Below, in pieces: positions 37,799 through 47,092 of a stretch of 64,000 nucleotides of DNA. Position numbers and translations under genes: made by a program. Position 1 is the stretch's first letter. Each line of letters begins with the position of its first letter. The notes under the pieces are model-generated. The model saw nothing but the letters and a program-made list of their open reading frames with translations, searched no databases and had not been told where the DNA came from. This DNA is from Calothrix sp. 336/3 (lineage in GTDB: Bacteria > Cyanobacteriota > Cyanobacteriia > Cyanobacteriales > Nostocaceae), in the NCBI RefSeq assembly GCF_000734895.2, contig NZ_CP011382.1:5744700-5808699 (forward strand). The letters run 5' to 3'.

Positions 37799-39181
37799 TT
37801 ATTGCCCTCTATACCTGTAGCATAAAGACTGTCGATATTCTAATTCTGGAAACAATAGAATAAATCCACAGAAGAACCAGTAGTAAATTGCAAAAGTCGT
37901 GTTAAATATTAGATGAACCGCAATCAGATTTAACACTTGAAATAAGAAAGCAGAAAGTATCAATTGACGCAACCAAGGACTTTCTAGTCGCCATAAAACT
38001 CGCCAAGTCGAAAGAATTAGAACTAGACGCAGTAGATACCATAAAAGCAATCCCAATACTCCCAACTCGATAGTAACCCTTGAAGTTTCTACTTCTGGTG
38101 CCAGAAGAGTATCGCCAACAGGTAAGTTGAGAGCCAAACGTAAAGTAGGGACTGCCTGATGAGTTGCTCCTATTCCATAGCCATCAAGAGCCTTCAATTG
38201 CATTTGCTGTATTAATGCCACAGGTTCTGTCAATGGAATTAGGGCACGGTCATTAACAGATTCTACTTTTGATGCTCCTTCCGCACGTTGGAAAAATGCA
38301 TCTATTGCTTTAGTGAAAAACCTGGGTAATACTGTTGCTATCAAGGTGATAGGTAGAATAAATTTCTTGGCGGAGCGAGCAGCTTCTTTAGGTTTTGCAA
38401 AAAAAAGGATACAGGAATATCCCACCACAAACAAAATTTCATACAAAAGCAGAGTTCTTGCACCTGTCATAAAGGATGTGGCAACTACCAAGAATGCTTC
38501 AGCAAACGTTAACCACCGCCATATTTTAGTTTGCGGTAGAGTCAGCATAGGAATTAGTATACTGAAACAAGCCGTTAGATAAGTAGAAAAACCTGTAAGA
38601 TAGGGGAATGTCGCTGTAACTCGAGTTATACCATCAGCAAGGGTGGCATTGGCTTCCTCTCCACCAGCGTATACATTAATTGGACTTGAGACTGGGCTGA
38701 AAAATTGAGCTATAGCTAAGAGGCTGACTGGAATCAATAACAGTAGATAGTTGCGTAAAAATCGGTATATTTCCTCCTCAGACTTGAATAAGCTAGGTAC
38801 TAACCACATTAAAGGCATATAAAAAAAATAGGCTTTTAGCCCAAAAAAACCAATAATAGGTGAGCCTAAGCTGGGATTAAAAGTTTGGCATAGAGACCAA
38901 CTAAAGGCAAGTATTAATAATATATTAAAAATACTTAATTTAAAAGGATATTTTGGTTCGGAACTAAGGTAATACTTTAAATATGCCACTAAGAGGAGTA
39001 AATCTTTCAAAAAGTAAATCAGCTCACTGGCTTGTGGTAGTACCCACTTTCGAAGTACACCTTCAAAAATAATAATTATCAATGTAAGTTTAACAGCACG
39101 TTGCCAACTAAGGTGATATAAACCAAAGTAAGATAGCCAAACAAAAACTGCTACACCTATCAAAGCAATGGTCAACTCCAT
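37799..39181 (-). CDS. polytopic O-antigen polymerase/ligase-like protein
   Basis: This 460-residue membrane protein has about ten or more hydrophobic segments and a large periplasmic-looking loop near residues 290-360 (FFQRAEGASKVESVNDRALI and so on). This is the pattern of Wzy/WaaL-like or O-antigen-ligase-superfamily proteins. It may polymerise or ligate the glycan made by surrounding transferases. Its ATG overlaps the stop of the preceding gene (TAATG). The exact subfamily is not certain. Confidence 0.8.
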   Translation of the reverse strand: MELTIALIGVAVFVWLSYFGLYHLSWQRAVKLTLIIIIFEGVLRKWVLPQASELIYFLKDLLLLVAYLKYYLSSEPKYPFKLSIFNILLILAFSWSLCQTFNPSLGSPIIGFFGLKAYFFYMPLMWLVPSLFKSEEEIYRFLRNYLLLLIPVSLLAIAQFFSPVSSPINVYAGGEEANATLADGITRVTATFPYLTGFSTYLTACFSILIPMLTLPQTKIWRWLTFAEAFLVVATSFMTGARTLLLYEILFVVGYSCILFFAKPKEAARSAKKFILPITLIATVLPRFFTKAIDAFFQRAEGASKVESVNDRALIPLTEPVALIQQMQLKALDGYGIGATHQAVPTLRLALNLPVGDTLLAPEVETSRVTIELGVLGLLLWYLLRLVLILSTWRVLWRLESPWLRQLILSAFLFQVLNLIAVHLIFNTTFAIYYWFFCGFILLFPELEYRQSLCYRYRGQ

Positions 39182-40188
39182 TAAATAACCCTCTCTAAAA
39201 CTTCAAGGTATGCTTTGGCAACTGCTTTACTGGTATGACGAGCTAAATGCGATCTAGCTTGTTCTTTGTAAGTTGTCAATTTATCTGGGTGAGTTAGCAA
39301 GTCAAATAGTATCTCAGTCAAACAATCGATATTACCATTAGGAAAAGTCACACCACAAAGACCAATGGCATCCTTAAGACCTCCTCCCTCTGAACCTACA
39401 ACCACACAGCCACAGGCAATTCCTTCTAGAGCAACAATTCCAAAAGGTTCATCCCACAGAGATGGAATTACCATAATTTGATGATAGTTTAATAATATGG
39501 CTAATTCATGATCGACTTTGATTCCAGCAAAATTGACTTGATCTAAAATTTCTAAATTCTTTGCTTGCTGATGTAATTTATATTCTTCAGGCCCACTACC
39601 AATAATGGTTAACTTAGAAGTTATTCCCAAATTTCTGAGCCTAGCCAATGCCTCTAGTAGTAAATTGGCTCCTTTATCAGAAACCAAACGTCCTAAAAAC
39701 ACGAGTTCTTGAGTACGGGAAATTTCTGGCATTTCATGAAATATATCTTCCCGATAAGAATTTGGAATTACGATAGATGGTTTTGGTATGGCTTTCGCCA
39801 AAGCATGACTAACTGAGATGTTAGTTGCCAAGTAAGTGACAAAGTTTTTGAGATAATCTCGCCAGCCAAAACTTCCATCTACACGGCGATACCAAGTTTG
39901 ATGAGTTACAACTAAAGGTCTTGGTATTAATATTAAAGACCAAAGTCCCTTTAAACTAATACAACCTTGAAAATAAACATCACACCATTGAGTCAGTTTC
40001 AATAATTGTTGTGGACTAGGTTGTCTAATCACTTCAAAGGGGAAATCTTTCAAGTCTGTTGCTGGGGTTTGTGAAACTAGCTTGACTTCATGTCCTGTAT
40101 AAGTAAATTCGTGAGCTAAAGTTGAAATAATTGTTTCTAAACCGCCAATACTTGGATAGAAAAAAGGAGAGTATATTAAAATATTCAT
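39181..40188 (-). CDS. GT4-family glycosyltransferase
   Basis: This is a 335-residue GT-B enzyme with start MNILIYSPFFYPSIGGLETI at 40188. An upstream extension to 40269 adds 27 hydrophobic residues unlike the family, so I prefer 40188, preceded by GGGAT. Other motifs are LVFLGRLVSDKGANLLLEAL, LTIIGSGPEEYKL and VIPSLWDEPFGIVALEGIAC with the EX7E pair. The stop overlaps the start of the polymerase-like gene at one base. Confidence 0.92.
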   Translation of the reverse strand: MNILIYSPFFYPSIGGLETIISTLAHEFTYTGHEVKLVSQTPATDLKDFPFEVIRQPSPQQLLKLTQWCDVYFQGCISLKGLWSLILIPRPLVVTHQTWYRRVDGSFGWRDYLKNFVTYLATNISVSHALAKAIPKPSIVIPNSYREDIFHEMPEISRTQELVFLGRLVSDKGANLLLEALARLRNLGITSKLTIIGSGPEEYKLHQQAKNLEILDQVNFAGIKVDHELAILLNYHQIMVIPSLWDEPFGIVALEGIACGCVVVGSEGGGLKDAIGLCGVTFPNGNIDCLTEILFDLLTHPDKLTTYKEQARSHLARHTSKAVAKAYLEVLERVI

Positions 40189-40527
40189 ATTTATCCCACA
40201 TTCCGCTGTTTGGAGAGCTATAAAAAAAATTAAGAATTTGGTGCAGGGAGAAGATAGTAGCAGCGACAAGCTGGACTGAAAAATTGTGAAATGTCAAATC
40301 GACAACAAATATCCAAAAATTCTTAGTCTAGTAAGGATTTGGTTCAATTAATTATGTGCAGCTTCATACTAAAATTGTATGATACAAATAATACTTTAGG
40401 AAAAAAATTCTTGTCAGTTTATTACTTGTTTTCAATAGCTTAATTTAGATATAGTGTTGTTTTCAATAAAGCATTTTCCGGAACTAATAATTTATAATTT
40501 TTACGCGTAAATACACTAATTTTTAAG
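40189..40527. other. 339-bp gap inside the glycan locus
   Basis: Very AT-rich, with no coding frame in either direction that I can support. It could carry an internal promoter for the genes from 40188 downwards. No palindrome or repeat was recognised. Confidence 0.5.
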
Positions 40528-41664
40528 CTATTTTTTTTCTCTTAGGTACTCAAGGTAAGTTGCAAATATCTTGGCATGTACAGATAAGTTGTGTGTTTGA
40601 TACCAGGCAAATGCATTATCCGCGATCGCCTGTAACTGTTCCCAATTATCTAAACTTATTGACTGTGCATTCAGACACCAGTAGTGTTTTCCGGGTTCTA
40701 TCCCATCTATAGTAAATGCACTATACTGAACGCTGACGGGCAACAATCCATGAGCGCAGTAAGCAGCAAAGATGCCTGACTTAGCTAAATAATCAGAATT
40801 ATAATTCAGGAAACCTACTAGAGAATTCAATAGAGTTTCGCTAATTTTGGCAGCAGGTTGCTGTCCCATTTTTATGATAGGAATACTATCAATATATGAA
40901 AAGTTTAGATCTACTGGTGGACCAATATCTATTATTTTCTCAATTTCCAATAATTTACAAGTACGGCTAAGCACAGATGAGGAGTTGTTATAAACTTGTA
41001 ATCTGTTACTGGTTCCTCCAAATACAACTAGATGTCGTTGCCGTTTTGCTAAAGCTGGCACTTGCTTTGGTTCGGCAATGTTGGAAAAAACGGGTATAGC
41101 AGGAATTTTTTTTTGTTTGCCTTGACTTAATTTATAGAGAATTTCTGCGTAAAGTTCTTTGCTAGTAAAACAGCGATCGCTTACTACCGTCAATCGAGAT
41201 GCTAAGGTCTTTTGCAATGAGGATAACCAGAAAGCGCTTGTCCAAGGTTTACCAGAAGCATAAACTTCATGAAACATAGTCACTAGATGGGAATTAATAT
41301 TTTGAGTTTTCCACAATTCTAAACCTTCAACTAACCACACTGGACACCCTCTCTGAGCATAGCCATACCCAACATAATGTAGTATGACTGGAGCTTCTGG
41401 GGCTAAAGTGGAATGCTTCTCCTTTGGAACTAACGAAGATAATAATGCCTCAGCAGTGCTATTTTCTAATTTTTTAATCGGAAAGCCTTCAATTTCATTA
41501 GCTCCTTGCCAATAGCGATCGCCAACAATAAAAATTGTTTCCATTTGGTAGTCTTTCTGCAACTGGAGAGCCAGATTAATTGCATAGTCACCTAATCCAT
41601 TGACAGATGGTGGTAGTTGAGGAACAATTTGAATGATTTTAAATGCTTTATTTGATTGTGTCAC
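40528..41664 (-). CDS. glycosyltransferase-like GT-B protein
   Basis: The 378 residues start with a typical GT-B N-lobe opening (IIQIVPQLPPSVNGLGDYAINLALQLQ) and contain VILHYVGYGYAQRGCPVWLV and VTMFHEVYASGKPW. The C-lobe lacks the standard EX7E motif: the region IFAAYCAHGLLPVSVQYS stands where it should be. It may be a divergent or non-catalytic relative. Its context among eight other transferases supports a glycan role. I cannot assign a donor. Confidence 0.75.
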   Translation of the reverse strand: MTQSNKAFKIIQIVPQLPPSVNGLGDYAINLALQLQKDYQMETIFIVGDRYWQGANEIEGFPIKKLENSTAEALLSSLVPKEKHSTLAPEAPVILHYVGYGYAQRGCPVWLVEGLELWKTQNINSHLVTMFHEVYASGKPWTSAFWLSSLQKTLASRLTVVSDRCFTSKELYAEILYKLSQGKQKKIPAIPVFSNIAEPKQVPALAKRQRHLVVFGGTSNRLQVYNNSSSVLSRTCKLLEIEKIIDIGPPVDLNFSYIDSIPIIKMGQQPAAKISETLLNSLVGFLNYNSDYLAKSGIFAAYCAHGLLPVSVQYSAFTIDGIEPGKHYWCLNAQSISLDNWEQLQAIADNAFAWYQTHNLSVHAKIFATYLEYLREKK

Positions 41665-41710
41665 AAAAAAACTATCATAATTCTCACAATAATCTTTGAA
41701 AACTTATTCA

Positions 41711-42670
41711 TTATGGTCTGAGCGCATCTAGTTTTTTGCCTAGCGCATCAGGCATCAGTGTAAGTAAAAAGAGGTAAAGACCTCTCGGACTCATACGCGT
41801 CTTTATGGAGAAATATTTAGAAAAGTAAATATTCCAGGCCTCTTCTTTTCTTCCTTGAAGTGCATAGCTTTTAAGTGCTACTGGTGCTAGTTCTCTAAGA
41901 ACATGCTTACGCGCATATTCAGATGATTCAGGTAGGATGAGTGCTTGGATTATGGGATACATAAACTCAGCAGTTTGAAAATCCTCCTTAGTAGACACAG
42001 AACCAGTAGTTGTAAGTCTGCAATTAATTGTGTATTGATTCAGAAAATAAAACTTATCAAAAGCAATCCCTAACCGAATACCAAAATCCTGGTCACAAGC
42101 ATCACCTACTACCCCTCTATCTCTGTATTTTATGTTTCTTGCTGCCGCCGACAAAACCATATAACCATCGTTAGGAAATTGTTGTAACAGTCCGGAGACT
42201 GCTGCGGATGGCTGTAGACCTTCTCTATCTGCTGTTCGATAATAGCCTCTATTCAAAATTTCAGAAGCTTCGTCAAGTACATCTCCTGTCATTGATATTA
42301 TGTATTGTTTTCCAAACGCAGCTGTTAAATCAGGAGCAATTTGCCAACATTTATCTAGATCGGCGATCGCATTAGGAAGTAATAAATCATCATCATGTAG
42401 TAATACTAATCTGTCGCCCTCAGTCATGCTAAAAAGCATATTTACATTTCCAGCCTGACCTAAAGAAGGCTTGTTTCGTACATAATGTAATTTAAACTGA
42501 CACTGAGACTGAATATCTTTTACCAAATTTTCAGTAGCATCATCTTGAGAATCATCTCCAATTATTATTTCAATGGGTTCATATTTTTGAATAAGACAAG
42601 ATCCTAATGCCTTTTTAAGTAGTTGAGGCCTATTACAAGTAGGGATACAAATAGAAATCAGTTTATTCAT
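41711..42670 (-). CDS. family 2 glycosyltransferase (GT-A)
   Basis: This 319-residue protein opens KLISICIPTCNRPQLLKKAL, with IEIIIGDDSQDDATENLV and the DxD-like VLLHDDDLLLPN. The C-terminal third is helical and holds no membrane segment. It sits in the minus-strand transferase run with 46 bp to its neighbour. Confidence 0.92.
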   Translation of the reverse strand: MNKLISICIPTCNRPQLLKKALGSCLIQKYEPIEIIIGDDSQDDATENLVKDIQSQCQFKLHYVRNKPSLGQAGNVNMLFSMTEGDRLVLLHDDDLLLPNAIADLDKCWQIAPDLTAAFGKQYIISMTGDVLDEASEILNRGYYRTADREGLQPSAAVSGLLQQFPNDGYMVLSAAARNIKYRDRGVVGDACDQDFGIRLGIAFDKFYFLNQYTINCRLTTTGSVSTKEDFQTAEFMYPIIQALILPESSEYARKHVLRELAPVALKSYALQGRKEEAWNIYFSKYFSIKTRMSPRGLYLFLLTLMPDALGKKLDALRP

Positions 42671-42768
42671 GTATTTCTATGCAATAAAAAGTAATTTGAA
42701 TAATGAGAATTTTAATTTCCTCATAATCATTAATAGTTAATCATTTGAAATGAGGATGTAATTCCAAT

Positions 42769-43686
42769 TTAGTGTCCAACTAGTCTTCCTATAATTTTTG
42801 CTAATTTCAAATCTATTTTTTTTGTGAAGCGAGTCATAGGAGGGTATAGATTAATAGGGTATACTAAATTTTTAAAAAACTCTGTCTCAGCTAATGAGGG
42901 AATATTTCCTGTAGTTAGAAGATTATGTATGAATTGTTTTCTCCAAGGTTTAACCGAACCTACAGCATGAGACATGAGAAAGCCACCACCTGTAAAATCC
43001 ATACCATCTGGTCCAATAGGAGAACATATAACATCGCTAAACATAATAGCAGCATTTAGTACATCTTGATCGGTAATAATAGAATTTTCACGACTTATTT
43101 TTTTAAGCTGTGTGATATCATAGCCAGATTTTCCCAGAGCTATAGTTAGCTCTTTCCAAATGTTCACAACAGATATATCTGACCGTTTAGCAGCTACAAA
43201 ACCAGAATTAAAGTAAAAATCTAAAAATTGCTTCTGTTCATAATTTAAGCTTTTAGCTAACTCTATCCACTCATGTCGCCAAGGGTGATGAGAGGGTACA
43301 ATTCCATAACAGTTGTCTACACAGACTGCTAATCCGAAATTTACCCATTTTTCATAAAAATCCCAATGGCATTTATTACATATATCTGGATCAAAGTAAA
43401 AGACATGATTACATTCAGGATATTTATCAAATAATTCCAGCATGAAAAATGGCTTATAGTAAGCCAAATGATAATTAGTACTTAAAGGATAAAAATTTAA
43501 CTCTATTGTTTGATTAATGAAATATTTATTGTCCTTTTTTTTCAATTGAGTTAACCAGTCAGGTAATCTTCCTCTATATCCAACTGCTATCTTTCCTTTG
43601 AAATTATGATTGGCTAGAGAGTTTATTAATGCTCCCACACCTATTTCGTAATGACCTTCATATAAAGTAAAGACGATAGAATTCAT
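42769..43686 (-). CDS. GT-A nucleotide-sugar transferase-like protein (GT8-like)
   Basis: This 305-residue protein starts MNSIVFTLYEGHYEIGVGAL. It has a clear DxD block, NHVFYFDPDICNK (Asp99 and Asp101), and conserved histidine regions (GIVPSHHPWRHEW and GGGFLMSHAVGSVKPWR), as in GT8-like or nucleotide-diphospho-sugar transferases. The exact family is uncertain. A frame-neutral AT-rich gap of 98 bp precedes the next gene. Confidence 0.78.
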   Translation of the reverse strand: MNSIVFTLYEGHYEIGVGALINSLANHNFKGKIAVGYRGRLPDWLTQLKKKDNKYFINQTIELNFYPLSTNYHLAYYKPFFMLELFDKYPECNHVFYFDPDICNKCHWDFYEKWVNFGLAVCVDNCYGIVPSHHPWRHEWIELAKSLNYEQKQFLDFYFNSGFVAAKRSDISVVNIWKELTIALGKSGYDITQLKKISRENSIITDQDVLNAAIMFSDVICSPIGPDGMDFTGGGFLMSHAVGSVKPWRKQFIHNLLTTGNIPSLAETEFFKNLVYPINLYPPMTRFTKKIDLKLAKIIGRLVGH

Positions 43687-43772
43687 GTTTCACACTTAGT
43701 TTATAATTTTGTAATGGTTATTTCTTATAAAGAAAATTATGCTTAATTCTGAAAAGAAATTATATTTTCTCT

Positions 43773-44885
43773 TTAATAAAATTCTATTTTTTTTCGATTG
43801 ATTTTCTTTATATAATCTTCAGCAATTTTTCCCCAAGTAAATGTACGATAATAAGCTTCCATAGTATTAGATTGGCTAAGAATATCAGGCGTAAATTGCG
43901 ACGGAGGTGGAAATGCTCTTAGCGTTTCGCTAAAGAAAGGTTGTAAATCAACAACTCCACCTGCTGGTGTTGCAAAAACAGTCATTCCAGACTCTAGCAT
44001 TTCATTTAATATCAGTCCCCAGCCTTCAACTCTACTTGTAAATAAACCGACATCGTGGTTTTCCAGCAAAGAATAAAGCTGAGTTCTCTCAAATGACGGC
44101 ATAATTTTGAGTCTACTTGATTGAATTAGTTCTGGTGGACAATCTTTCTCAGCATTATTACCGGATCCGGCAATCGTAAAAGTGTCTTTGGGGTGAGAAG
44201 CTGCTCTTTTAACAATAAAGTCAACAAGTTCAGTAATTCCTTTATGAGAAACCCAACGACCAATCCAAAGAAATCGAATACCTTCTCCCTCATTTTTTTT
44301 TCGATTTAGACGAATCTGAGCTAGAGCTTCCTGATCAGCTTTTGAAATTGCATTGACGTAAGAAATTAATTTGCTGCACCACCACGGGAACCAGTTGTTA
44401 ATCCATTTAAGTTCTAAGCTACCAAGACAAAGGATGTAAGTAGCTCTTCTCCATCCTTGTAGTATCAAAAGTATGTCTAATACTGCAAATAAATAACTAA
44501 ATGGAAGGATAAGTATATTTTTTATGCCCCTTTTTAAGGAATTGTTGAGTTCAGATGCTATGTACAAAACATCAGGCTGCACACTGCGAGCTACTATTAC
44601 TGAAGATGATTTGCTAACTCGTTTGGTAATTAGATTTGCATTGCAATCGATTACATCAAAGGGTGGCTGAACCTCGATAAATGCATCTAGCTTTGACCTG
44701 ATTAGTTGAGAATTTTGTATAAATTGCCACCACCTTGTCATATTAGGCATAGGATGAGGAGACCATAAAGTTACATGATGTCCCTCTTCCCGTAGTGCTT
44801 TTGCCAGATTGATTGCCATCTGACCTGCACCAAATTCAGCAGAAAGTATTGAATGTGTAGCTACAAGTATGCGAAGTTGCTGCAT
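43773..44885 (-). CDS. GT4-family glycosyltransferase
   Basis: This 370-residue GT-B enzyme opens LRILVATHSILSAEFGAGQM. The donor lobe has RFLWIGRWVSHKGITELVDF, TFTIAGSGNNAEKDCPP and the short EX7E-like stretch VGLFTSRVEGWGLILNEMLE. Residues about 135-160 are hydrophobic (LILPFSYLFAVLDILLILQ) and may touch the membrane. A possible single transcription unit with its neighbours. Confidence 0.9.
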   Translation of the reverse strand: MQQLRILVATHSILSAEFGAGQMAINLAKALREEGHHVTLWSPHPMPNMTRWWQFIQNSQLIRSKLDAFIEVQPPFDVIDCNANLITKRVSKSSSVIVARSVQPDVLYIASELNNSLKRGIKNILILPFSYLFAVLDILLILQGWRRATYILCLGSLELKWINNWFPWWCSKLISYVNAISKADQEALAQIRLNRKKNEGEGIRFLWIGRWVSHKGITELVDFIVKRAASHPKDTFTIAGSGNNAEKDCPPELIQSSRLKIMPSFERTQLYSLLENHDVGLFTSRVEGWGLILNEMLESGMTVFATPAGGVVDLQPFFSETLRAFPPPSQFTPDILSQSNTMEAYYRTFTWGKIAEDYIKKINRKKIEFY

Positions 44886-45021
44886 TGAAAGTGTCCGTTA
44901 AAGAAAAATTCAGTATTAATCTGCTGGGATAATTCTTACATAGACTATTAAATCAAGGAGTTCTCATTATTAACTGCGACATAAAAATCAAAAATAAAGG
45001 TGATGCAATTTATTAAGTAGC

Positions 45022-46683
45022 TTAGCGATCACGTAAGCAATTGATGCTGTAACGTAACCAGTTAGGGACTAAGTAGCCAAACAGACCAAGGCGGCTAGAA
45101 CTATTCTTATAAATGCCATACTTTTTGACCAACCTCATCAATTGAAGCAACTTTTGATAAAGTGGCATAAATTTTAAAGCTGATTCTTGAATTAGATAGT
45201 CAAAATCGAATTTCTGACCATGAATACGCGGCAAAAATACATCCGGTTCACTGAGAAATATCTTATCATCTATAGGAACTGAAGGTACAGTTGACCGAGG
45301 CAAAGTGGCAGCACGATGATATACATTTTCTAAGAAATGTTGCCAGTTGCTTCCCCAGTGAGTTTCTGCAATTTTTTTCTTGGTTGCTTCCCCAAGAGAT
45401 AGTCTGAATTCCTCATCCTCGACCAAGCGAGAAAGAACTGCCGTATACTCTTCAAGACTCCGCACCTGAATTATATTGTCAATCAGACCAGGTACATCAG
45501 CACGCAAAATTTCACATGCATCGGGAAATGGGTAGCGAGTGACTAAAGGTACGCCGTAACTTCCTGCTTCCAGTAGTGATGTATTTGAGATAAAGGGGTA
45601 CGAATCAACGTAAATGTCGGCAGCCTGGTAAAAAACAGCAGTATTCTCAGTTTGCTCAAGTACTCTAATTCTCCCCTGGGTCTTCTGGATAGCTGCTGAC
45701 CACTCTTCTCTACTACCTGGACCAATAACGACCAATACTGCTTGTTCGTATTGTTCTAGTAATGGAACATGTGCATCAGCAAAAGTGATTCCGTCAATCG
45801 TTTTGTACTTCGCTGGTCTAGCTATGGAGAGCAACATTAAACTGTCTTCAGCAAGTCCAATCTGTCGCTTCGCCTCTGCTTGGGAAAGCACTCTATCAAG
45901 AGGCTCCAAAATCGTGGGCAGGAGCAAGTTACGCTCTGCCTCAATACCTCTACGCTCTTGTGAGAGGTGCATACCAGATTCACGAAGGTTAACAATAACA
46001 TCACTGATACAAGCTCCTAACCAAAAGCAGTGGTCACTATGGTTAACGTAGATAACTGGTGGAGATTGTTCTTTATTTGCAAAGGCAATAGTTGCAATAA
46101 CATCACTTTCCCATGTATGAAGCACTACTATATCTGCCATTGCAGCGTATTGACGTAATCGCTTGGCTGTAGAGACAACACCACCCTTCTCCATATCTAG
46201 CAAGTATATCTTGCCGTGACTATTGATTACAGTATCTCTCAAGATTTTCGGTACTGGGAGCGGTATCTGCCCAGTCAATACAACCGAATGCGATCTTTCG
46301 GTATCCTGCTGAATCCATCGCCGAAGCAATCTGGGAATTCCACCAAAGGGCGAAGAAATATTGGTAGAAACATGCAGTATTTTCTTTGGCTCTCCAGAGA
46401 ATAAGGTGCTTTTGTTACGAGAGGGACTTATTGGCGGTATGGTACTTCGCCCGATTTTGATTAAGATATGCTCAAGTTCAGGGCTTACAAAAAAACCACA
46501 ATGATTATACTGAGCATGAAACGCTGCAACCTGTGCATACACAGATGCTGCGTCATACTTACCGCATTCCGCCAAATCTTTTGCACTTGCAAGTAGGTTG
46601 CGAAAGACCTCGAAATTTTGCTGAATACTCTGACAACCTTCTTCTCGCCAAAGGCTGAATGTATCGTTAGCTAATTTTTCCAT
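45022..46683 (-). CDS. large GT4-like glycosyltransferase with N-terminal helical extension
   Basis: This 553-residue protein carries a helical extension (residues 1-90) before the GT-B core at KKILHVSTNISSPFGGIPR. The donor side shows LMLLSIARPAKYKTIDGITF, VLVVIGPGSREEW and DIYVDSYPFISNTSLLEAGS, the last resembling the position of the EX7E motif. The C-terminus ends with a long tail (about 470-553). The extension contains QVAAFHAQYNHCGFF, which I do not recognise. It is the first transferase in the run, 409 bp after the DegT gene. Confidence 0.85.
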   Translation of the reverse strand: MEKLANDTFSLWREEGCQSIQQNFEVFRNLLASAKDLAECGKYDAASVYAQVAAFHAQYNHCGFFVSPELEHILIKIGRSTIPPISPSRNKSTLFSGEPKKILHVSTNISSPFGGIPRLLRRWIQQDTERSHSVVLTGQIPLPVPKILRDTVINSHGKIYLLDMEKGGVVSTAKRLRQYAAMADIVVLHTWESDVIATIAFANKEQSPPVIYVNHSDHCFWLGACISDVIVNLRESGMHLSQERRGIEAERNLLLPTILEPLDRVLSQAEAKRQIGLAEDSLMLLSIARPAKYKTIDGITFADAHVPLLEQYEQAVLVVIGPGSREEWSAAIQKTQGRIRVLEQTENTAVFYQAADIYVDSYPFISNTSLLEAGSYGVPLVTRYPFPDACEILRADVPGLIDNIIQVRSLEEYTAVLSRLVEDEEFRLSLGEATKKKIAETHWGSNWQHFLENVYHRAATLPRSTVPSVPIDDKIFLSEPDVFLPRIHGQKFDFDYLIQESALKFMPLYQKLLQLMRLVKKYGIYKNSSSRLGLFGYLVPNWLRYSINCLRDR

Positions 46684-47092
46684 AATACTTTTGTGTTCTT
46701 AACTCCTACTAATTTTTCGGCGTTGCATCATTGCGGGATGAATGAGCGCCTGAAAACACTTATAAATCTTTCAAAAGAGATCGAAATTATCCTCGAATTC
46801 AGCAATGCCATTTTTTCTAATTTCCTAGGACTATATAAATAAATTGGTGAAAAAAATAAACTACCAAACGTAAAGTTCGTAAATTTTGGCTCTTCAGTAC
46901 ATATTATGATAAATAGCTAACAAAATCTCAAGATGCTTACCAGTAAAGGAAAACACTCTTGATTTTTGAACATTATTCTTACTTTTAAACGTCTTGAGCA
47001 ATTTAACTTTGATTTAAAAGCAAATTTTGATGTTTAACTAAAAGTTTGGTATGATATTTACTGAGTAACCTAAATTTTTTACACCATTTAAC
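46684..47092. other. 409-bp non-coding gap, possible operon boundary
   Basis: Divides the sugar-nucleotide genes (47093-54987) from the transferase run (33274-46683), both on the minus strand. AT-rich, no coding frame supported. A segment near 46718-46743 (CGGCGTTGCATCATTGCGGG) resembles common cyanobacterial transposon-remnant DNA, but I could not prove it. A promoter for the transferases is probable here. Confidence 0.45.

Noticed and set aside
46700..46760. IS4-like or IS5-like transposon remnant
   Set aside because: A short GC-rich word looked familiar, but no ends, frame or transposase similarity could be shown.
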